DNA of 64,000 bases from JADLGL01 sp963667605 (GTDB lineage Bacteria > Pseudomonadota > Alphaproteobacteria > Rhizobiales > Kaistiaceae): assembly GCA_963667605.2 (NCBI GenBank), contig CAXXUZ010000003.1, positions 1,488,001-1,552,000 of the forward strand, given 5' to 3'. This document shows positions 8,612 through 18,037 of this stretch, piece by piece (positions within the stretch are counted from its first letter, which is position 1; each line of letters begins with the position of its first letter). The notes below the pieces were generated by a model that was given only the letters and a program-made list of their open reading frames with translations, was not told the DNA's origin and ran no database searches. Made by a program: the position numbers and the translations under genes.

Positions 8612-8624
8612 CTGAACCGGTTCG

Positions 8625-8855
8625 TTATTTCTTCTCGCCCATCAATCCCTTGAAGCGCGAGTTGAATCGCGACACGCGGCCGCCGCGGTCGACCAGATGC
8701 TGACCACCACCGGTCCAGGCCGGATGAGTCTTCGAGTCGATATCGAGTTTCAGCGTCTCGCCCTTGTTGCCCCAGGTCGAGCGGGTCTCATATTCGCTGC
8801 CATCGGTCATGACGACTTTGATTAGGTGATAATCGGGGTGAATGTCTTTTTTCAT
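8625..8855 (-). CDS. rpmE: 50S ribosomal protein L31
   Basis: This is a 76-aa ribosomal protein L31: MKKDIHPDYH, then WTGGGQHLVDRGGRVSRFN. It is the cysteine-free form usual in alphaproteobacteria, without the CxxC zinc site. I chose the ATG at 8855 because the product begins MKKDIHP as in the family; the open frame extends upstream without homology. It converges on rcdA with a 13-bp gap and lies 270 bp after the OmpA-like gene, a gap in which I see no gene. Confidence 0.96.
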   Translation of the reverse strand: MKKDIHPDYHLIKVVMTDGSEYETRSTWGNKGETLKLDIDSKTHPAWTGGGQHLVDRGGRVSRFNSRFKGLMGEKK

Positions 8856-9125
8856 GTCGGACGATCCGGCCTTCGGCTGCGCGCCGGCGGGATATAGCCG
8901 TCGCTTTGCCGCAGGACAAGCGCAGGGAGGCGGAATAGTTGCCGGAGCGCGCGTCCTTGGCTGCAAAGTCGCGCAAAAGAAGCCGAGCACCGATATCAGT
9001 GCAGCGAGACGATCTCGGCGCCGAGGACCCGGCTGCGGTTGGCCGCTTCTGATACGATTGTGACGATCGGGCCCAGACAAACGCCCTGACGATCGGGAGC
9101 ATAATCGGCTCGCCGGGCTCGGCCT

Positions 9126-10151
9126 TCATTCCGTCAGTTTCAGTTCGATGCGACGGTTGCGGGCGTATATTTCCGGGGTATCGCCGGCCTCTAATGGCTG
9201 GAATTCGCCATAGCCGGCGGCAACCAGGCGGTTGGGGGAAACACCTTCGTCAATCAGTAACTTGACCACCGAGATCGCGCGCGCCGCCGAGAGTTCCCAG
9301 TTGCTCTCGAATTGTCCGCCCGGGCGGATCGGCTGTGCGTCAGTGTGGCCGTTGACTTGCAGCACCCAGGGAATGTCATCGGGGATTTCGGTTTCAAGCT
9401 GCCGGATCGCTGTCGCCAGTGCCAATAATTGGTCGCTACCGTCCTCGTTGATCAGGGCGGCGCCGACGGCGAACAGGACCTCAGACTGGAAAACAAAGCG
9501 ATCGCCAACAATGCGGATGTCCTGACGATCGCCGAGGATCTCACGCAGTCGGCCGAAGAAATCGGAACGGTAGCGCGACAATTCCTCGACTCGTTCCTGT
9601 AGCGCAAGATTGAGCCTGGCGCCGAGGTCCTCGATCACCAGCAGGTTCTCGGCATCCTGCGCCTCGGCAACCCCGAGCGCCTCCACCACCGCCGCCAGCT
9701 GGGCGCGAAGCGCTGCGATCTGAGCGTTGAGGATCTCAACCTGAGACAGCGCCCGCTGGGTGAGCTGCTGTTCGTTATCGAGCTGGCCCTGCAGCGCAGC
9801 GACCTGACCGCCGGCGGCCTCGGCAGCGGCGGCTTGCTCGCCGACAAGGCCGGCGAGCCGATCACGCTCATTCTCCGAGGCGGCCAAATTGTTCTGTAAC
9901 AAAGCGAGCGTGCTGGTGAGATCGAAATTCTCGGTGCGCTCAAGCGCCAGCGCCTCGCCGAGCTCTTCGATCTGGGTTCGGAGTTGGTCGAGAAGGGTGT
10001 CGCGGCCGCTGATCTCCTGCGACAGGAAGAACTGTACCAGCGCGAAGATCGACAGCAGGAACACAAATACCAGGAGCAATGTCGACATCACATCGACAAA
10101 ACCCGGCCAGTAATTCGGGCTATCGCGGCGGCGGGCGCGGGCCATGGCCAT
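9126..10151 (-). CDS. OmpA/MotB-like peptidoglycan-binding protein
   Basis: The 341-aa product has a MotB/ExbD-like N-terminal helix (NYWPGFVDVMSTLLLVFVFLLSIF, ~13-36, with the channel aspartate in FVDVMS), a long coiled coil (~45-190) rich in Leu/Glu/Gln, and a C-terminal OmpA domain (~210-341) with the peptidoglycan-binding signature VNGHTDAQPI ... SAARAISVVKLL ... GYGEFQP ... RNRRIELK. It starts 3 bp after the MotA/ExbB-like gene, so the two probably form an ion-driven pair that anchors to the cell wall. No other flagellar genes are in the window, so a flagellar role is unproven. Confidence 0.85.
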   Translation of the reverse strand: MAMARARRRDSPNYWPGFVDVMSTLLLVFVFLLSIFALVQFFLSQEISGRDTLLDQLRTQIEELGEALALERTENFDLTSTLALLQNNLAASENERDRLAGLVGEQAAAAEAAGGQVAALQGQLDNEQQLTQRALSQVEILNAQIAALRAQLAAVVEALGVAEAQDAENLLVIEDLGARLNLALQERVEELSRYRSDFFGRLREILGDRQDIRIVGDRFVFQSEVLFAVGAALINEDGSDQLLALATAIRQLETEIPDDIPWVLQVNGHTDAQPIRPGGQFESNWELSAARAISVVKLLIDEGVSPNRLVAAGYGEFQPLEAGDTPEIYARNRRIELKLTE

Positions 10152-10154
10152 TGT

Positions 10155-11183
10155 TTATTCGGCTGCCGGTGTTTTCAATGCCTCGGCGATCACTTCGAGC
10201 AGTTCGTGGATTTCCCGCTGCTGTTCGGCTTGGGTCTCAACCCAGCTGCGTACCACCTGCTGCTCGCTGCGCATGTGCTGAACGAGGCCTTGAATGCCTT
10301 CGGCGAGATTGGCCATGGCGCTTGTAGCGCGATGGGTGGTGGCGTTGGTGGTGGCCCCGCTGGCTTCGGCCACGACCCTTGATAGGCGCTCAATCACGAC
10401 CCGGAGATCCTCGGCGGTGGTGATGCCCATGGTGTCGATTGCGGTCGGATCGAGATCGGCGACGGTCGAGAGCCAATCTTCAAGGTCGTTGTAGAAGACG
10501 CTCTGCGCCTGGCCGGCCTGCAGATCGAGGAACCCAAGCACCAATGAACCCGCCAGGCCGAATAGGGACGACGAGAAAGCCGTACCCATGCCGCCAAGCG
10601 GCGCGGCGAGGCCGTCTTTGAGGTTGTCGAAGATGAGGGCGGTATCACCAGCGCCAACGTCGAGGCTTTGGATCGTGTCGCCGACCGAAGTCACGGTCTG
10701 CAACAGGCCCCAGAAAGTGCCAAGCAGGCCGAGAAAGACCAGGAGGCCGGTGAGATATCGCGAGATATCGCGGTTCTCGTCGAGCCGCATCTGAATCGAA
10801 TCGAGGATCGACCGCATCGTTTGGGTCGAGATCGCCATTCGCCCCAGCCGATCGCCGAGCAAGGATGCCATCGGCGCCAGCAAGACCGGCGCCCGGTTGA
10901 CCTCGATCCCGGGCTCGGCGACGCGGAAGGTATTGACCCAGCGAATCTCAGGAAACAGCCGAATCACATGGCGGAACGACAATAAAATGCCGATCAAGAG
11001 CACGGCAATGATGAGGCCGTTCAGGCCGGGATTGGCCATGAAAGCGTCGGCGACGGACTCAAACAAAATGACCGCAACAAAGGTGACGATCATCAAGAAG
11101 ATCATCATCCGCCATAGATAAACTAAGGGACTTGCCAGCTTATAGGGATCATAATCCCGCTTGCCCGGCCGTCGCACAACCAC
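10155..11183 (-). CDS. MotA/TolQ/ExbB-like proton channel protein
   Basis: The 342-aa product has membrane helices at ~25-50 and ~55-75, and the conserved channel block FLGLLGTFWGLLQTV ... GDTALIFDNLKDGLAAPLGGMGTAFSSSLFGLAGSLVLGFLD (~145-215), the MotA/TolQ/ExbB signature. A long C-terminal cytoplasmic helix region follows. It is the upstream partner of the OmpA/MotB-like gene. It is larger than ExbB (~240 aa) and may be a dedicated energiser of an envelope process. Confidence 0.85.
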   Translation of the reverse strand: MVVRRPGKRDYDPYKLASPLVYLWRMMIFLMIVTFVAVILFESVADAFMANPGLNGLIIAVLLIGILLSFRHVIRLFPEIRWVNTFRVAEPGIEVNRAPVLLAPMASLLGDRLGRMAISTQTMRSILDSIQMRLDENRDISRYLTGLLVFLGLLGTFWGLLQTVTSVGDTIQSLDVGAGDTALIFDNLKDGLAAPLGGMGTAFSSSLFGLAGSLVLGFLDLQAGQAQSVFYNDLEDWLSTVADLDPTAIDTMGITTAEDLRVVIERLSRVVAEASGATTNATTHRATSAMANLAEGIQGLVQHMRSEQQVVRSWVETQAEQQREIHELLEVIAEALKTPAAE

Positions 11184-11267
11184 GCGTCATTTCCTCGATT
11201 CGCCCAGGACAAGATGTAACGTGAAATGTGGCCGAATCGAAACCGCGTTCATGTGGTTTAACGGGGA

Positions 11268-12068
11268 TCATCCCCCAATACGCGCATCGGTGAGCTTCTC
11301 AAGCAGTGTTTTATGGATCGTCGGATTGCCGGCGACGACGCCGCCGGTGGCCAGAATCTCCTGGTTGCCATCCAAATCGCTGATGAGCCCGCCGGCCTCC
11401 TCGATCAGCAGCATCCCGGCAGCTATGTCCCATGGCTGAAGACCGCGTTCCCAGAAGCCGTCGAATCGACCCGCTGCGAGCCAGGCAAGGTCGATTGCGG
11501 CGGCGCCGCAGCGGCGGATGCCGGCCACTCGCGTCATCAAATGCGGCAGCTCGCGCTGGAACTCGGCATGGCCGGATCGGCCGCGATGCGGGATGCCGGT
11601 TGCGATGACCGAATCGGCAAGTTCCGCGCGCTGCGCCACGCGGAGGCGTCGATCATTGAAATATGCGCCCTGGCCCCTTTCGCCTACAAACAGCTCATTG
11701 GCGACCGGATTGAGCACCAGTCCGGCGATGATTTCGCCGTCACGCTCCAGGGCCACGGAAATCGCGAAGATCGGGATGCCATGGAGGAAATTGGTTGTGC
11801 CGTCCAACGGATCGATAATCCAGCGATGCGAGCGGTCCGTGCCGGGAATGGTGCCGGCCTCCTCGGTGAGAAAGCCGTAGCTGGGCCTGGCGCGTTGTAG
11901 CTCGGCAACGAGGGTCCGTTCGGCTCGATAGTCGGCCGCCGAAACGAAATCGGCGGGTCCTTTGATGGAGACCTGAAGGTTCTCGACCTCACCGAAATCG
12001 CGGGAGAGGGTGCGACCGGCCTTGGCGGCGGCCTGGACCATAACATTGAGGAGGGCGCTGCGCGGCAT
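11268..12068 (-). CDS. suhB: inositol monophosphatase family protein SuhB
   Basis: This is a 266-aa lithium-sensitive, magnesium-dependent sugar phosphatase. The metal-binding motifs are all present: FLTEEAG (Glu of motif A), WIIDPLDGTTNFLHG (motif B), and QPWDIAAGMLLIEEAGG (motif C). I chose the ATG at 12068 (MPRSALLNVMVQAA), which fits the family; upstream codons in the same frame have no similarity. It lies between the MotA-like gene and the Sel1-repeat gene. In bacteria SuhB also has roles in rRNA transcription, which cannot be judged here. Confidence 0.92.
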   Translation of the reverse strand: MPRSALLNVMVQAAAKAGRTLSRDFGEVENLQVSIKGPADFVSAADYRAERTLVAELQRARPSYGFLTEEAGTIPGTDRSHRWIIDPLDGTTNFLHGIPIFAISVALERDGEIIAGLVLNPVANELFVGERGQGAYFNDRRLRVAQRAELADSVIATGIPHRGRSGHAEFQRELPHLMTRVAGIRRCGAAAIDLAWLAAGRFDGFWERGLQPWDIAAGMLLIEEAGGLISDLDGNQEILATGGVVAGNPTIHKTLLEKLTDARIGG

Positions 12069-12180
12069 TGGTGCGAGTCTTGTCGGCGACCGCCCTAGGT
12101 TAGCGGCTCGGCGGGAAGGCGGAAGCAGCGAAAATTTGGACGGACGCCTGTGCAGCACAAAAGTGTTGACCCGGCAAGGT

Positions 12181-13254
12181 CTATATGCCGCGTAGGGCCA
12201 TCGTGGCGGCATCGTCGGCGGCGCGGATAGCGGCCAGTTGCTCTTCCTCGCTAAGATCGGCGAAGAAGTCTCGTAGCCAAGGATCATCGAGGCCCGCGGC
12301 GCGGGCTAGCAGATAGTGCTTCGCGGCCTCGATATTGTCCTGCGCAACGCCAGCGCCATTAGCCAATAGCAGCCCATAACGGGCGTGCCCGACAGGATTG
12401 CCTGCCAAAGCCGCACGCCGAAACCAGGTTGCCGCTTCCGCCTCGTCGGCCGCCTCTCCCACGCCGTTGAAGACGCGGATCGCATATTCGATCTGTGCCT
12501 CGACGAGGCCGGATTCGGCGGCAAGCCTAAGCCAGCGATTGGCGATCACGTTCGACAGAATGACGCCCTCGCCCACGATATAGAGTTGAGCCAACATATA
12601 CTGCGCCTCGACGATACCATCGCCCGCGGCGCGGCTGAGATAGTCGGCGGCGAGTGTGAAATCCTGCTCCCTCACCTGGCCTTCGAGATAGAGAATGCCG
12701 AGATTGTACAGGGCCTCGGCGACACCCATCTCCCCTGCCATCTCAAAATAATCGGCGGCCCGTGATCGGTCGGCCTCGACGCCGGCGCCGTCGAGATATG
12801 CAAGACCGAGTTGAAGCTGAGCGGTGGCGTCGCCGGCGTTGGCGGCGAGTTCGAACCAGCCAGCGGCCTCGACGAGATTTTGGGGGATGCCGAATCCTTC
12901 AATGTAGAGCATCCCCAGAAGCGTCTGAGCGGCGGGGTTGCCGGCCTCGGCCAGGGGCAAAGCGTGTTCGAAAGCCTCGAGAAAGTGGTAGCGCTGGTAG
13001 GCGCCAAAGGCGAGGTCGATCGGTTGCTGGCTGGGGGCGGCTGGCGGTACAGCATCAGGGGGGCTTGCCCGGTCGACCGCGGCCGCAGGCGGATCGTCTG
13101 GCTGATTTTGGAGGTCGGGAACGGCTTGGACGGCCGCAATCTGGTTGCCTGGCTGGGCCGTGCCACTGTCGCGCGAAACGAGGTAGACCGTCGTTGTAAC
13201 CACCGCGACGACCGTCAGGGCTATCAACGCGATGAGAGCGGTTCTCTGCGTCAT
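12181..13254 (-). CDS. Sel1-repeat (TPR-like) membrane-anchored protein
   Basis: An N-terminal signal-anchor (ALIALIALTVVAVVTTTVYLV, residues 5-25) precedes a Pro/Asp-rich linker and six to seven Sel1-like repeats from ~residue 100 (AGNPAAQTLLGMLYIEGFGIPQN is cut here to its core LLGMLYIEGFG; others are LGLAYLDGAGV, LGILYLEGQV and YGLLLANGAGV). Such repeats form scaffolds for protein binding, here probably in the periplasm. The ATG overlaps the stop of the ThiE-like gene (ATGA). Confidence 0.82.
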   Translation of the reverse strand: MTQRTALIALIALTVVAVVTTTVYLVSRDSGTAQPGNQIAAVQAVPDLQNQPDDPPAAAVDRASPPDAVPPAAPSQQPIDLAFGAYQRYHFLEAFEHALPLAEAGNPAAQTLLGMLYIEGFGIPQNLVEAAGWFELAANAGDATAQLQLGLAYLDGAGVEADRSRAADYFEMAGEMGVAEALYNLGILYLEGQVREQDFTLAADYLSRAAGDGIVEAQYMLAQLYIVGEGVILSNVIANRWLRLAAESGLVEAQIEYAIRVFNGVGEAADEAEAATWFRRAALAGNPVGHARYGLLLANGAGVAQDNIEAAKHYLLARAAGLDDPWLRDFFADLSEEEQLAAIRAADDAATMALRGI

Positions 13255-13856
13255 GCGGTGCTCGTCCGATCGAGAATAGCGTTGGCTTGGGCGACCGCCA
13301 TGGCCGCCCCTTGCGGATGGTTCCAGACCGCATTTCGCAGGGCAACAAACTCGATGCCCGCCCTCCGTGCCGTTTCCACCGAGCTAACATCGCTTCCTCC
13401 CATGACCATGGTCGGAATCTCAAATAGGTCACACGACCATGAAGCCAGTTCCAGCGCCGTGGAATGGATGGCAAGTTCGCTATCGTCATCGATTCGGCCG
13501 AAAAAGAGATAGTCGGGCATACACTCACCAAGCAGCATCGCATCATGTCTTGATCTTATCCCGCCGGCGCCGACGATCCGGTCGTTGCCGAGTTTGATGC
13601 GGGCGGCTTTCAGGTCGGCCGTGCCGGTCTCGATTTGAACGCCACCGATTCCGGCGATGTCTGGATCGCCCAAGGCAATGGCGGCGACGTCGTGGGCCAT
13701 AGCGATCGAAATGGCCGCGGATGCCGCGGATCGGTCGCTCTTCACCGCGATCAGCAGCGAGGTGATATCGCCGGCGGCGAGGGCGGCATCCATGAGGCGA
13801 TCAAACCCGTCCGCAATCACCTCGGGGGTCACCAGGCAGAGCCGCGTTTGAACCAT
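13251..13856 (-). CDS. thiamine phosphate synthase/TenI-like protein
   Basis: The product (about 201 aa from the ATG at 13856; GTG at 13868 is possible) resembles the ThiE/TenI TIM-barrel family: RLCLVTPE at the start, then IGGVQIETG, RIKLGNDRIVGAGGIRSRHDAMLLGE, PDYLFFGRI, and a late PTMVMGGSDVSSVETARRAGIEFVALRNAVW, which matches the family's phosphate-binding end in outline. Typical ThiE residues (HLGQ.D and GPIF.T..K) are altered, so true thiamine synthesis is doubtful. It overlaps the Sel1 gene start by 4 bp. Confidence 0.7.
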   Translation of the reverse strand: MVQTRLCLVTPEVIADGFDRLMDAALAAGDITSLLIAVKSDRSAASAAISIAMAHDVAAIALGDPDIAGIGGVQIETGTADLKAARIKLGNDRIVGAGGIRSRHDAMLLGECMPDYLFFGRIDDDSELAIHSTALELASWSCDLFEIPTMVMGGSDVSSVETARRAGIEFVALRNAVWNHPQGAAMAVAQANAILDRTSTA

Positions 13857-14002
13857 CGGTGCCACCAACTCGTCGGATTGTCTTCACGTGGCCGGCATCG
13901 GCAGGGCCACGCCGATCAATCGACCTGTCCTTTCGAACAGGTGTAGCGAGAGTGATGATTTGCCATAGTTCGTTCGGACTTAGGAAGCGGCGGACTTGGT
14001 AA

Positions 14003-14040
14003 TTCGGCCGGCTGGCCCCTTAGGGGTTCGGCCGGCCGAA
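14003..14040. repeat. GC-rich inverted repeat between genes
   Basis: TTCGGCCGGC and CCCC pair with GGGG and GCCGGCCGAA across a TTA loop, giving a long, imperfect hairpin 17 bp after the fda stop. It lacks a clear T-run on the minus strand, so it is a possible terminator or processing site for fda. Confidence 0.45.
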
Positions 14041-14057
14041 CCATTTTCGGATCCCGC

Positions 14058-15089
14058 CTAAGGGCCGCTCTGTTCAGCAGCTTTTGACCAATTGCCCTCC
14101 GCCGCGAGGCTGTTCATCTTGGCGCGATGAGCGAATGCGCGTTGGGCCGCCGCCACGTTTTCTGTCTTACCCGCCCAGGTGGTCATCGCTGCATGCTGCA
14201 GAGCGCGGCCATAGGAGAAAGAGAGCTGCCACGGCGTCGGCCCGAGATTGTTAATCAATGACAGATGCTCGGTCGCCAATTCGTCCGACTGGCCACCCGA
14301 CAAAAAGGCGATGCCGGGGACTGCGGCCGGGACACAGGCATTCAGCACGCGGAAGGTCTTTTCGGCGACTTCTTCCGGGCCGGCTTGTTTCGACGAATTC
14401 TTGCCGGCGATCACCATGTTGGGCTTCAACACCATGCCCTCCAGGCTCACATTCGCCTCGTAAAGTGCTTGGAAGACCGTCTTCAACGTCAATTCCGTGA
14501 CGGTGTAGCAGGTGTCGGCGTCGTGACTGGCGTCCGGACCGTCCATCAGCACTTCGGGCTCGACGATCGGTACCAGACCAACCTCTTGGCAGAGCGCAGC
14601 GTAACGGGCCAGCGCGTGGGCGTTGGCGCTGATAGCATTGCGGCTTGGCCGACCCGAACCGATAGCAATCACCGCGCGCCATTTGGCGAACTGGGCGCCG
14701 AGCTTCCCATATTCGTGCAGCCGCTCGCGAAGGCCATCGAGGCCCTCGGTGATGGTTTCGTTGGAGGCAAGAGCGAGCGGCTTTGCGCTGGTGTCGACCT
14801 TGATGCCCGGAAAACCGCCAAGGTCCCTTATCAGTTGCGGCAGCGGTGTGCCGTCGGCGGCCGTCTGACGAATGGTCTCGTCAAAGAGGATCACGCCGGA
14901 AATATTGTCGCGCAGCGCGGTTCCGGAGCGGAACAGCATCTCGCGATAATCACGGCGCGTTTCATTAGTCGACATTATGCCGAGAGCCTCGAACCGCTTA
15001 GTGGCGGTGCCGCTGCTCTCGTCGGCAGCAAGAATCCCCTGGCCGGGTGCAACCATTTTGGCAGCGATGTCCTCAAGTGTGTCGGTCAT
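14058..15089 (-). CDS. fda: fructose-bisphosphate aldolase class I
   Basis: This is a Schiff-base aldolase cleaving fructose-1,6-bisphosphate to dihydroxyacetone phosphate and glyceraldehyde-3-phosphate. Signature blocks are GQGILAADESSGTATKRFE, VPIVEPEVLMDG, and LEGMVLKPNMVIAG, whose lysine forms the imine. The ATG at 15089 follows GGGGAGAGGGCT; upstream in-frame codons are unlike the family. The 343-aa product has the normal length. It lies downstream of pgk and gap. Confidence 0.96.
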   Translation of the reverse strand: MTDTLEDIAAKMVAPGQGILAADESSGTATKRFEALGIMSTNETRRDYREMLFRSGTALRDNISGVILFDETIRQTAADGTPLPQLIRDLGGFPGIKVDTSAKPLALASNETITEGLDGLRERLHEYGKLGAQFAKWRAVIAIGSGRPSRNAISANAHALARYAALCQEVGLVPIVEPEVLMDGPDASHDADTCYTVTELTLKTVFQALYEANVSLEGMVLKPNMVIAGKNSSKQAGPEEVAEKTFRVLNACVPAAVPGIAFLSGGQSDELATEHLSLINNLGPTPWQLSFSYGRALQHAAMTTWAGKTENVAAAQRAFAHRAKMNSLAAEGNWSKAAEQSGP

Positions 15090-15140
15090 AGCCCTCTCCC
15101 CGTTCGGGCGCGTTGTCGCCAACGCGGACCAAAGGTCCGG

Positions 15141-16337
15141 TCAGCCCTGGCGCAGCGCCTCGACGCCAGGCAGCGGCTTGCCCTCAAGCCATTGCAAGAA
15201 CGCCCCCCCAGCAGTGGATACATAGCTGAACTGGTCGGCGACTCCTGCGTGATTTAACGCCGCAACAGTATCACCGCCTCCAGCGACGGAAAGAAGGTGG
15301 CCATTGAGGGTGGCCTCGGCGGCGTGCCGGGCCGCGGCGACGGTCGCCTTGTCAAACGGAGCTAGTTCGAACGCACCTAGCGGGCCGTTCCAGACCAGGG
15401 TCGCGGCTTTGTCGAATGTTCGCTTTACCACCTCGATCGAATCCGGTCCGATATCGAGGATCATCGAATCGTCCGGTACCGCATCGATCGTGACTGTTTC
15501 TGTCGGCGGGTTGGCCGCGAACTCACGGGCGACAACGGCGTCGACCGGCAGCACGATCTCGCATCGGCCCTTGTCGGCAGCCGCCATGATCCGGCGCGCC
15601 GTACCGGCAAGGTCGGGTTCGGCCAGCGATTTGCCGACGGCCGCACCCTGGGCGAGCAAGAACGTGTTGGCCATGCCACCGCCGATCACCAGCGCGTCGA
15701 CCTTGTCGAGGAGGTTCTCCAGAAGGTCGATCTTGCTCGACACTTTAGCGCCGCCAACAACGGCGACCACCGGCCGCGTCGGGCTACCAAGCGCGGCTTG
15801 AAGCGCATTCAGCTCCTTTTCCATCGATCGGCCGGCATAAGCGAGGAGACGGTGGGCCAGTCCCTCGGTCGAGGCGTGGGCACGGTGGGCGGCGGAGAAG
15901 GCATCATTGACATAGGCATCGCCGAGCGCCGCAAGAGCGGCGACGAAGGCGTCGTCATTGGCTTCCTCGCCGGCGTGGAAGCGCGTGTTTTCGAGCAATA
16001 GAATGTCGCCCGGGGCCATCGCCGCGACGCCGACTTCGGCGGGTTCGCCGATACAATCCTTGGCAAAACCAACCGGCCGATCGAGCGTGGACGCGATTGC
16101 GCGACGGACCGGCGACAACGACATCTCGGCGACATAGGTGCCCTTGGGTCGGTCGAAATGCGCGAGCAGGATAACCTTGCCGCCAGCATTGGCGACATCG
16201 GTGATCGTCGATGCGGCGGCCTGGATGCGGGTCAAGTCGGTGACCTGGCCATCCTTCATTGGGACATTGAGGTCGACCCGGACAAGCACACGCTTGTCCA
16301 CAAAATCGGCACCATCAAGCGTTCGATATGCGGCCAT
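15141..16337 (-). CDS. pgk: phosphoglycerate kinase
   Basis: This enzyme transfers phosphate between 1,3-bisphosphoglycerate and ADP. The product (398 aa from the ATG at 16337) carries the N-terminal KRVLVRVDLNVPMKDGQV signature, LLAHFDRPKG, LLLENTRFH, the VVGGAKVSSKIDLLENLL block and the C-terminal VWNGPLGAFE and AGGGDTVAAL nucleotide loops. The start 8 bp after the gap stop indicates an operon. Confidence 0.97.
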   Translation of the reverse strand: MAAYRTLDGADFVDKRVLVRVDLNVPMKDGQVTDLTRIQAAASTITDVANAGGKVILLAHFDRPKGTYVAEMSLSPVRRAIASTLDRPVGFAKDCIGEPAEVGVAAMAPGDILLLENTRFHAGEEANDDAFVAALAALGDAYVNDAFSAAHRAHASTEGLAHRLLAYAGRSMEKELNALQAALGSPTRPVVAVVGGAKVSSKIDLLENLLDKVDALVIGGGMANTFLLAQGAAVGKSLAEPDLAGTARRIMAAADKGRCEIVLPVDAVVAREFAANPPTETVTIDAVPDDSMILDIGPDSIEVVKRTFDKAATLVWNGPLGAFELAPFDKATVAAARHAAEATLNGHLLSVAGGGDTVAALNHAGVADQFSYVSTAGGAFLQWLEGKPLPGVEALRQG

Positions 16338-16345
16338 ACGCTGAG

Positions 16346-17356
16346 CTAGAGCAGCTTGCCCATGGCGACCGCTGTGTCGATCATTCGGTTGGAGAAGCCC
16401 CACTCATTGTCGTACCAGGCCATCACTCGCACCAGGGTGCCGTTGACAACCTTGGTTTGGTCGATTGCGAAATTGGCCGAATGAACGTCATGGTTGAAAT
16501 CACTGGAGACGTTGGGCTCTTCGATTATCGCAATGATGTTTGCCATCTCCTGCGCTGCTGCGGCCCGCGTCATCGCCTCGTTGATCTCTTCAATCGTGGT
16601 CGCTCGCTTGGCGTTGAACTTGAAATCGATTGCCGAAACGTTCGCCGTCGGCACCCGAATGGAAACGCCGTCGAGCTTGCCGTTGAGTTCGGGGAGCACC
16701 AGTCCGACGGCGCGGGCGGCACCCGTCGAGGTTGGGATCATCGATAAAGCAGCGGCGCGGGCGCGGTAGAGGTCCTTATGTATCTGGTCCTGCGAAGGCT
16801 GGTCGTTGGTGTAGGAGTGCACTGTGGTCATGAAGCCATTTTTGATGCCCACAGCGTCGTGCAGCACCTTGGCCACCGGGGCCAGACAATTGGTGGTGCA
16901 AGAGGCATTCGACACGACCGTATGATCCGACGTCAGCTTGTCGTTGTTGACGCCGTGGACGACTGTGAGATCGGCATCGCCGGCGGGAGCTGAGATCAGC
17001 ACGCGTTTCGCGCCTGCCTCCAGATGGGCGGCGGCCTTTTCTCGGGCGGTAAAGATGCCGGTGCTCTCAAGGGCGATATCGACGTCGAGCTCCTTCCATG
17101 GGAGTTCGGCCGGATTGCGGATTGCGGTGACCCGGATCGGCCCGGTGCCGGCGTCGATTGAGTCGCCGTCGACGGTCACTTTACCTGGGAAGCGGCCATG
17201 AATTGAGTCATAGCGGAGGAGATGGGCATTGGTTTCAACCGGACCCAAATCATTGAGCGCGACGACCTTTATGTCGGTCCGGCCGTCCTCGATGATGGCA
17301 CGGAGGATATTGCGACCGATCCTCCCGAAACCGTTGATCCCCACACGAATTGTCAT
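16346..17356 (-). CDS. gap: glyceraldehyde-3-phosphate dehydrogenase, type I
   Basis: The product is a 336-aa NAD-linked GAPDH. It has the Rossmann start IRVGINGFGRIGRNILRA, the catalytic block SNASCTTNCLAPVAKVLHD with the active cysteine near residue 153, and VWYDNEWGFS (here AWYDNEWGFSNRM) at the C-terminus. It leads the leftward gap-pgk-fda run, which puts lower glycolysis and gluconeogenesis in one transcript. Confidence 0.97.
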   Translation of the reverse strand: MTIRVGINGFGRIGRNILRAIIEDGRTDIKVVALNDLGPVETNAHLLRYDSIHGRFPGKVTVDGDSIDAGTGPIRVTAIRNPAELPWKELDVDIALESTGIFTAREKAAAHLEAGAKRVLISAPAGDADLTVVHGVNNDKLTSDHTVVSNASCTTNCLAPVAKVLHDAVGIKNGFMTTVHSYTNDQPSQDQIHKDLYRARAAALSMIPTSTGAARAVGLVLPELNGKLDGVSIRVPTANVSAIDFKFNAKRATTIEEINEAMTRAAAAQEMANIIAIIEEPNVSSDFNHDVHSANFAIDQTKVVNGTLVRVMAWYDNEWGFSNRMIDTAVAMGKLL

Positions 17357-17742
17357 CGCTTCCTCCCCAATACGCTACCGCTGGCGGGCTTCTCCGAGGT
17401 CCCGTCAAAAGAGCGGACCTATAGAGACGGTCCGCTGAGCAAGGTCAATGCGGCAGTCTCTCGCACCGGAACTGAGAGACGCCCATCTGTCCATGTTCGA
17501 TTGGGGTTAGTTCACCCCGGCCCGCTCCGCGCCTCACCTAGCAGGTCGTTCAAGCAAACCAAATATGCGGCGAGGGGCGTCGGTGCACCGGCTCGGCCGA
17601 TCTCAGTGGATGTCTCCCTTGGACGGCATTGACGTTAAGTTCGTCCGCTGTCACACCATTTGATCGTAAGCCTTTGCATGGCCTAATTCATGAGCGCTTC
17701 ATACCGCCGCCGGCGGCGGTATCGGCAAAGGAATCGACAATT
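17357..17742. other. divergent intergenic region
   Basis: About 385 bp separate the divergent gap and DUF4164 genes and should hold both promoters. I see a short GC-rich inverted repeat (CGCCGCCGGCGGCGG at 17706-17720) before the DUF4164 start but no convincing -35/-10 pair and no gene. Confidence 0.5.
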
Positions 17743-18033
17743 ATGTCAGGCGATTCGCCCGTAATGGCTGCGCTGCGCAAGCTAGAACAAGCGCTTGGTG
17801 TCCTGGACGACGCCATTGAGCGGCGCGAGGACGAGGAGCGCGGGCGGGTGGATTTGGAGGCCGAGTTGCACCGCGTTGGCGCCGATCGATCTCGGTTGGC
17901 TCAATCCCTCGATACCGCCGAGGCGAAAGCATCGCGGGTCGAAGATGCCAATCGCGAGGTGTCGTGGCGCTTGGTTTCGGCGATGGAATCTATTCGCGGG
18001 GTGATCGCCGGCGACAACGGATCGGAGTCCTAG
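17743..18033 (+). CDS. DUF4164-like coiled-coil protein
   Basis: The 96-aa product is a charged helix (LRKLEQALGVLDDAIERREDEERGR ... LEAELHRVGADRSRLAQSLD), the pattern of the small alphaproteobacterial DUF4164 coiled-coil protein coded just before zapA. The ATG at 17743 follows AAAGGAATCGACAATT. The zapA start follows 4 bp after its stop, so both form one operon, and a role with ZapA in division is plausible. Confidence 0.75.
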   Translation: MSGDSPVMAALRKLEQALGVLDDAIERREDEERGRVDLEAELHRVGADRSRLAQSLDTAEAKASRVEDANREVSWRLVSAMESIRGVIAGDNGSES

Positions 18034-18037
18034 AGCG

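Noticed and set aside
14265..15257. 330-codon plus-strand frame
   Set aside because: It is the reverse of fda and the end of pgk, both certain genes.
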